DNA of 25,815 nt from assembly GCA_002430835.1 (NCBI GenBank), contig DJDA01000089.1, positions 1-25,815 of the forward strand, in the 5' to 3' direction. Source of the stretch: Brevundimonas sp. UBA5936. Its GTDB lineage: Bacteria; Pseudomonadota; Alphaproteobacteria; Caulobacterales; Caulobacteraceae. Each line of letters begins with the position of its first letter. The first letter of the stretch is position 1. The position numbers and the translations under genes were made by a program. Positions 22,451 to 25,815 of this stretch are shown piece after piece. Under the pieces are notes generated by a model. That model was not told the DNA's origin. It was given only the letters and a program-made list of their open reading frames with translations, and did no database searches.

Positions 22451-24265
22451 ATGCCCCAGCATCCACGGCGCCGCGCCGCCGGATTCCAGCATCGCCCGGC
22501 TAGCCTGACGCTGGTCGCCGTCGCCGCCCTCATGACCGCCGCCCCGGTCGGCGCCGCGCCCGTTCCGCCGCCTGTGGTGCAGGACGGAACGCCCAGCCCG
22601 GCCGCCTGTCGCGAATTCGGCTTCGACCTGTCGCCGCCGTCCCATGCGCGTCCGCCCGTCCTGCGATCACGGCCGCCCCAGCCCGCGCCGCCTCCGCCCG
22701 CCGTCCTGTCGATCGAAGCGACCAAGAAGGAAGACCGAGTCGAGTACGCCGCCCCGCCTGCCACCGTGAACGGCGTGGTCGTCAGCGGGTCGCGCATCGG
22801 TCCCTATCCCCCCGGCCCTCCCCTGCCGCCGCGTCCCGTCGATACCGAACGCTATCCCGACACCACGCCCAATGCGGTCAAGCGTACGGCGGATCAGCCG
22901 GTCTCGACCTTCTCCATCGACGTGGACACCGCCGCCTACGCCAACGTCCGTCGCTTCATCGACAACGGCAGGGCTCCGCCGCGTGACGCCGTGCGGGTTG
23001 AGGAGATGATCAACTACTTCGACTACGGCTACGCCCGACCGACCTCGGCTGCGCGGCCCTTCGCCGTCACCACGACCACCACGGCCTCGCCGTGGTCCGA
23101 AGGCCGCCGGATCGTCCATGTGGGTCTTCAGGGCTATGAACTGCCCGAGAACCAGCGCCGCCCGCTGAACCTGACCTTCCTGGTCGACGTGTCCGGCTCG
23201 ATGAACAGCCCGGACAAGCTGGATCTGGCCAAGCAGTCGATGAACCTGATCATCGACCGCCTGCGGCCCCAGGATCGCGTCGCCGTGGCCTATTACGCCG
23301 AGGGCGCCGGCACGACGCTGGCCCCCACCGCAGGGACGCAGAAGCTGAAGCTGCGCTGCGCGGTCGCCTCCTTGCGAGCTTCGGGCGGCACGGCCGGGGC
23401 CACCGGCATGACCAACGCCTATGACCAGGCCCAGGCCAGCTTCGGCCGTGACAAGGTCAACCGCATCCTGATGTTCACGGACGGCGACTTCAACGTCGGC
23501 GTCACTGACGACAAGCGGCTGGAGGACTACGTCGCCGACAAGCGCAAGACGGGGATCTACCTGTCCGTCTACGGCTTCGGACGCGGCAACTATCAGGACG
23601 CGCGGATGCAGGCGATCGCCCAGGCGGGCAACGGCACGGCGGCCTATGTCGATGATCTGAACGAAGCGCGCCGTCTGTTCGGGCCGATGTTCGACCGGGG
23701 CGCCTTCCCTATCGCCGACGACGTGAAAATCCAGGTCGAGTTCAACCCCGCTCGCGTCGCCGAATGGCGGCTGATCGGCTATGAAACCCGCCTGCTGAAC
23801 GAGGAAGACTTCAACAACGACGCCGTCGATGCGGGCGAGGTCGGCTCGGGCGCCTCCGTCACGGCCCTGTATGAAATCACGCCTGTCGGCGGGCCGACGC
23901 AAATCCCTGAGCGCCGCTATCCCGACAACCGCATCGCGACCGGCGGCGGCGACCCGAACGGCGAACTGGGCTTCATCCAAGTGCGCTACAAACAGCCCGG
24001 CCAGGACCGTTCTGAGCTGATCCAGCAGCCGTTGACCGACCGTTCGCGCGCCGACGCTCCGCCCGAGGCCGCGCGCTGGGCCCTGGCCGTCGCCGCCTTC
24101 GGCCAGAAGCTGCGCGGCGATCCCTGGATGGCGCCGGACTACGGCTGGGATCGGGTGCTGGACCTGGCCCAGGGCGCGCGCGGCGCCGATCCCTACGGCG
24201 AGCGGGCCGAGTTCGTGCAACTGGTTCGCGCCGCCCAGAGCCTGCCCGAACGTCGCGAGCCCTAG
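22451..24265 (+). CDS. YfbK-type von Willebrand A domain protein
   Basis: This 604-residue exported protein has a signal peptide (hydrophobic at about 18-35), a proline-rich linker to about 130, a YfbK-type N-terminal domain (PVSTFSIDVDTAAYANVRRFI, 150-170), a VWA domain at about 240-415 and a C-terminal DUF3520-like region. The metal-binding MIDAS residues are complete: DVSGS (Asp246, Ser248, Ser250), Thr314 and TDGD with Asp344. Such proteins bind partners through Mg2+; the partner is unknown. The linker holds VVVSGSRI at 109-116, a motif typical of TonB-dependent receptors. The ATG is preceded by GGAGGA with 9-base spacing. The gap of 182 bases to the divergent Kef gene shows no clear promoter on either side. 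The gene ends at a strong hairpin. Confidence 0.88.
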   Translation: MPQHPRRRAAGFQHRPASLTLVAVAALMTAAPVGAAPVPPPVVQDGTPSPAACREFGFDLSPPSHARPPVLRSRPPQPAPPPPAVLSIEATKKEDRVEYAAPPATVNGVVVSGSRIGPYPPGPPLPPRPVDTERYPDTTPNAVKRTADQPVSTFSIDVDTAAYANVRRFIDNGRAPPRDAVRVEEMINYFDYGYARPTSAARPFAVTTTTTASPWSEGRRIVHVGLQGYELPENQRRPLNLTFLVDVSGSMNSPDKLDLAKQSMNLIIDRLRPQDRVAVAYYAEGAGTTLAPTAGTQKLKLRCAVASLRASGGTAGATGMTNAYDQAQASFGRDKVNRILMFTDGDFNVGVTDDKRLEDYVADKRKTGIYLSVYGFGRGNYQDARMQAIAQAGNGTAAYVDDLNEARRLFGPMFDRGAFPIADDVKIQVEFNPARVAEWRLIGYETRLLNEEDFNNDAVDAGEVGSGASVTALYEITPVGGPTQIPERRYPDNRIATGGGDPNGELGFIQVRYKQPGQDRSELIQQPLTDRSRADAPPEAARWALAVAAFGQKLRGDPWMAPDYGWDRVLDLAQGARGADPYGERAEFVQLVRAAQSLPERREP

Positions 24266-24270
24266 CCTGC

Positions 24271-24308
24271 CCCGCGCCGCCGGAACCGCGACCGGCGGCG
24301 CGGGTTCC
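24271..24308 (+). terminator. Likely terminator of the VWA gene
   Basis: CCCGCGCCGCCGG (24271-24283) pairs perfectly with CCGGCGGCGCGGG (24292-24304) over an 8-base loop. The tail TTCCTT is only weakly T-rich, so termination efficiency is uncertain, but the stem is very strong and lies 5 bases after the VWA stop. Confidence 0.7.
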
Positions 24309-24348
24309 TTAAGGCCAGGCCGCAACGGCCGCGCCAAGGGAGATGGCC

Positions 24349-24765
24349 ATGAAGATTCGCGACGTGATGAGCAAGGACGTGCAGGTCGCCCGCCCCGAAG
24401 ACACCCTTCAGAACGTCGCCGGACGCATGGCGGCGGGCGATTTCGGCTTCATCCCCGTGGCCGACGGCGACCGGCTGATCGGCGCCCTGACCGACCGCGA
24501 CATCGTGGTGCGCGCCGTCGCCTCGGGCGCGGGGCCGGAGGCGCGGGTGCTGGACGTCCTGTCGCGCGACGCCCTGGTGGTGCGGGCCGACGACGACCTG
24601 AAGGTCGCGCTGGACCTGATGTCCTCGCGCCAGATCCGTCGCTTGCCTGTCGTGGACAAGGACGGCCGCCTGGTCGGCGTGGTCTCGCTGGGCGACCTGT
24701 CGACGCGGGTCAAGGAACGCTACGCCGGCGAGGCGCTGGAAGAGATTTCCCGCCCTCAGGGTTAA
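24349..24765 (+). CDS. Two-CBS-domain protein
   Basis: This 138-residue protein is a single Bateman module made of two CBS domains: MKIRDVMSKDVQVARPEDTL to IVVRAVASG (about 1-60), and VLDVLSRDALVVRADDDL to DLSTRVKER (about 67-127). CBS pairs bind adenosyl ligands such as AMP, ATP or SAM. Standing alone, such a protein usually acts as a sensor or regulates a partner; none is apparent here. AAGGGAG at 24336-24342 is one base from the ATG at 24343 and 6 bases from that at 24349, so I prefer 24349 (MKIRDVM). The final TAA overlaps a CtrA-like box for the next gene. Confidence 0.92.
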   Translation: MKIRDVMSKDVQVARPEDTLQNVAGRMAAGDFGFIPVADGDRLIGALTDRDIVVRAVASGAGPEARVLDVLSRDALVVRADDDLKVALDLMSSRQIRRLPVVDKDGRLVGVVSLGDLSTRVKERYAGEALEEISRPQG

Positions 24766-24777
24766 ACCGCCGCTAAC
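24762..24777 (+). promoter_or_regulatory. CtrA-like box upstream of the 191-residue unknown gene
   Basis: TTAA-ACCGCCG-CTAAC, followed by CAT, matches TTAA-N7-TTAAC with exact spacing and one mismatch. Its distance to the ATG at 24847 (70-85 bases) is close to that of the fliQ box to fliQ. It overlaps the CBS gene stop codon. CtrA binding is inferred. Confidence 0.55.
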
Positions 24778-24846
24778 CATTTCACGGAACCCGACGATAA
24801 CGGCCGGGGCCGCATCCTTCCCCTCTTTGCACGAGGGAATTCCGGA

Positions 24847-25422
24847 ATGGCGCGCGCCCAGTTCCAGAAAGGCCAGAAGGTCTGGGTCGAGAGCGTCGGC
24901 GTCTGGGCCCAGGTCGAGAAGGTCATGCCCGTCTGGGCCAAGGGCTTCGACGAGCCGGTCCGCATCACCTACGACGTGGGTCTGGGTCGTGAGTTCGCGG
25001 CCGCAGAACTGCAGGTCTCATCCGAGGATCCGGCCGCCGAGGCCCTGGGCGACTGGCGCATCCTGCGCGCACGCAACAAGTGGCAGGATCCGGCCGACTG
25101 CGCCCACCACCCCTTCCCCGGCAGCTATCCGGTCGTCGTCACCGACAAGGCGGACTGGGGCGGCTGGCGCGTGCCCGGCGCCGAATACGACCGTGACCCG
25201 CAGCGGGTGGAGTTTCAGGCCCGCCTGATCGCAGCGGCGCCGGATCTGATGGAGCTGGCGCGAGAGCTGATGGCCTCGGTGGCCGAGGCCCCGGACGACG
25301 CCCCGCCGGAGTCCCTGCGCCTGGCGCGCAAGGCCCAGTCCATCCTGCGCCGCATGACCGAAATCCCCGCCCCGCCCCCCGCGCGCGCGCCCTCAGGCGA
25401 CGTCGCCGGAGCAGAGGTCTAA
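24847..25422 (+). CDS. Conserved-looking protein of unknown function
   Basis: This 191-residue soluble protein has no signal peptide or membrane span, and I recognise no family. Residues 1-57 (FQKGQKVWVESVGVWAQVEK to FAAAELQV) look like a small beta-barrel of SH3/tudor type. The middle has a Trp-rich stretch (DKADWGGWRVPGAEYDRDPQRVEF), followed by a helical segment (AAPDLMELARELMASV, then LRLARKAQSILRRM) and a Pro/Ala tail. GAGGGA lies 8 bases before the ATG. Codon use fits a real gene and its CtrA-like box suggests cell-cycle-timed expression. Confidence 0.82.
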   Translation: MARAQFQKGQKVWVESVGVWAQVEKVMPVWAKGFDEPVRITYDVGLGREFAAAELQVSSEDPAAEALGDWRILRARNKWQDPADCAHHPFPGSYPVVVTDKADWGGWRVPGAEYDRDPQRVEFQARLIAAAPDLMELARELMASVAEAPDDAPPESLRLARKAQSILRRMTEIPAPPPARAPSGDVAGAEV

Positions 25423-25439
25423 GACCGGGGCGCGCCCCC

Positions 25440-25468
25440 TCGACGGATTCCGCGACGCAGCCTAGATT
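25440..25468 (+). promoter_or_regulatory. Promoter of the last gene, with two GANTC sites
   Basis: TCGACGG, 14 bases, then CCTAGATT fits the Caulobacter housekeeping promoter closely. GATTC (a CcrM methylation site, GANTC) occurs at 25446-25450 in the spacer and at 25465-25469 at the -10, which is where GcrA/CcrM-controlled promoters carry them. The transcript would start near 25475. Confidence 0.55.
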
Positions 25469-25498
25469 CCCTGTCGAACCATCACAGGAGAATCGCCC

Positions 25499-25815
25499 TT
25501 GCGGGGCACTGAGCGCCGCAGTTACGGGTCTGGCCGTCGGGCCACGGACCACCAGGCCGCGCGATCCGCGCCCTGGGTTCGCATCCTTGCGCTCGCCGTG
25601 GCGCTGGCTTTGGCGGCCTATGTCATGCTGTTCGCGCGCGAGAACAGCCGCCCCAGCCGCGAAGTCGAGGCCGCGCGGCTGGAAACCCTGATGCTGGAAG
25701 CCCGCCTGGCCGCCGCACAGGTCGAGGCCCGCGCCGCTCAGACCGACCGCGCCCTGGACGCCGCCGCCCGTGTCCTGGCCCAGGCGCCCGGCCAGCCGGT
25801 GCAGGCGCTGGACAG
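25499..25815 (+). CDS. N-terminal fragment of a membrane-anchored coiled-coil protein
   Basis: An open frame begins at TTG 25499, preceded by AGGAG at 25486-25490 with 8-base spacing, and runs off the window after 105 codons. It encodes a basic cytoplasmic tail of about 27 residues, one membrane span (VRILALAVALALAAYVMLFA, about 27-46) and then an Ala/Glu/Arg-rich heptad-like stretch (EVEAARLETLMLEARLAAAQ and on), a probable periplasmic or linker coiled coil. The fragment cannot be named: the start of a sensor histidine kinase, a cell-division protein or an envelope protein would all look like this. A good promoter supports it being a real gene. Confidence 0.7.
   Translation, partial: MRGTERRSYGSGRRATDHQAARSAPWVRILALAVALALAAYVMLFARENSRPSREVEAARLETLMLEARLAAAQVEARAAQTDRALDAAARVLAQAPGQPVQALD

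Noticed and set aside
22667..24337. A 556-codon minus-strand open frame
   Set aside because: It is antisense to the VWA gene, whose protein has intact signal peptide and MIDAS motifs; the antisense translation shows no family.
1..25815. tRNA, rRNA, CRISPR, insertion sequence, prophage or replication origin
   Set aside because: Reading both strands gave no clover-leaf sequence, repeat-spacer array, transposase, integrase or DnaA-box cluster.

Overview
The window looks like chromosomal DNA from an alphaproteobacterium of the Caulobacterales, most like Brevundimonas. The signs are very high G+C, a fliQ-fliR-flhB flagellar export operon behind a CtrA-type box, promoters that fit the Caulobacter housekeeping pattern (TTGACGS, 10-14 bases, GCTANAWC), and proteins of the kinds common in that order. 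This placement is inferred from the sequence, not from a database search. There is no tRNA, rRNA, CRISPR array, insertion sequence or phage gene. Codon use is uniform, so this is core chromosome rather than an island.

Layout. 1-1873 (minus): fliQ, fliR and the first three quarters of flhB, cut exactly at its NPT(H) self-cleavage site. 2066-6447: an OmpA-type lipoprotein, folE (GTP cyclohydrolase I), an acyltransferase-3 membrane protein, a VOC-fold protein on the other strand, and a secreted HExxH protein closed by a two-way terminator. 6542-9051: a cold shock protein, the only gene-free stretch over 300 bases (6746-7114, with an 11-bp dyad), a Tat-type serine hydrolase and a PPK2 polyphosphate kinase. 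9058-13078: a DUF2238-like membrane protein coupled to a second acyltransferase, a divergent membrane-anchored LytTR regulator, and an MFS transporter whose 3' end overlaps the regulator. 13176-15405: a DUF4287 protein, ubiA (ubiquinone synthesis) and a DUF3298-type lipoprotein. 15413-18425: an alpha/beta hydrolase, a membrane protein/XRE repressor pair with a clear palindromic operator, a DUF4892-like secreted protein and a probable ETF-beta lysine methyltransferase. 18433-22268 (minus): a Kef-type K+/H+ antiporter, pncB and an NAD(P)H-dependent FMN reductase in a row. 22451-25815: a YfbK-type VWA protein, a two-CBS protein, an unknown protein behind a second CtrA-like box, and the start of a membrane-anchored coiled-coil protein.

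Three pieces of local organisation stand out. First, the XRE repressor operon carries an 18-bp palindrome over its own -10, and degenerate copies lie beside the flanking hydrolase and DUF4892 genes, which suggests a small local regulon. Second, kef-pncB-FMN reductase puts an NAD(H)-sensing antiporter next to NAD synthesis and an NAD(P)H oxidoreductase, recalling the KefC/KefF pair. Third, cell-cycle signals (two CtrA-type boxes and a promoter with two GANTC sites) mark fliQ, an unknown 191-residue gene and the truncated last gene. All functions are read from motifs only. Start sites at folE, the LytTR gene, the MFS gene and the CBS gene are judgement calls, explained in each entry.
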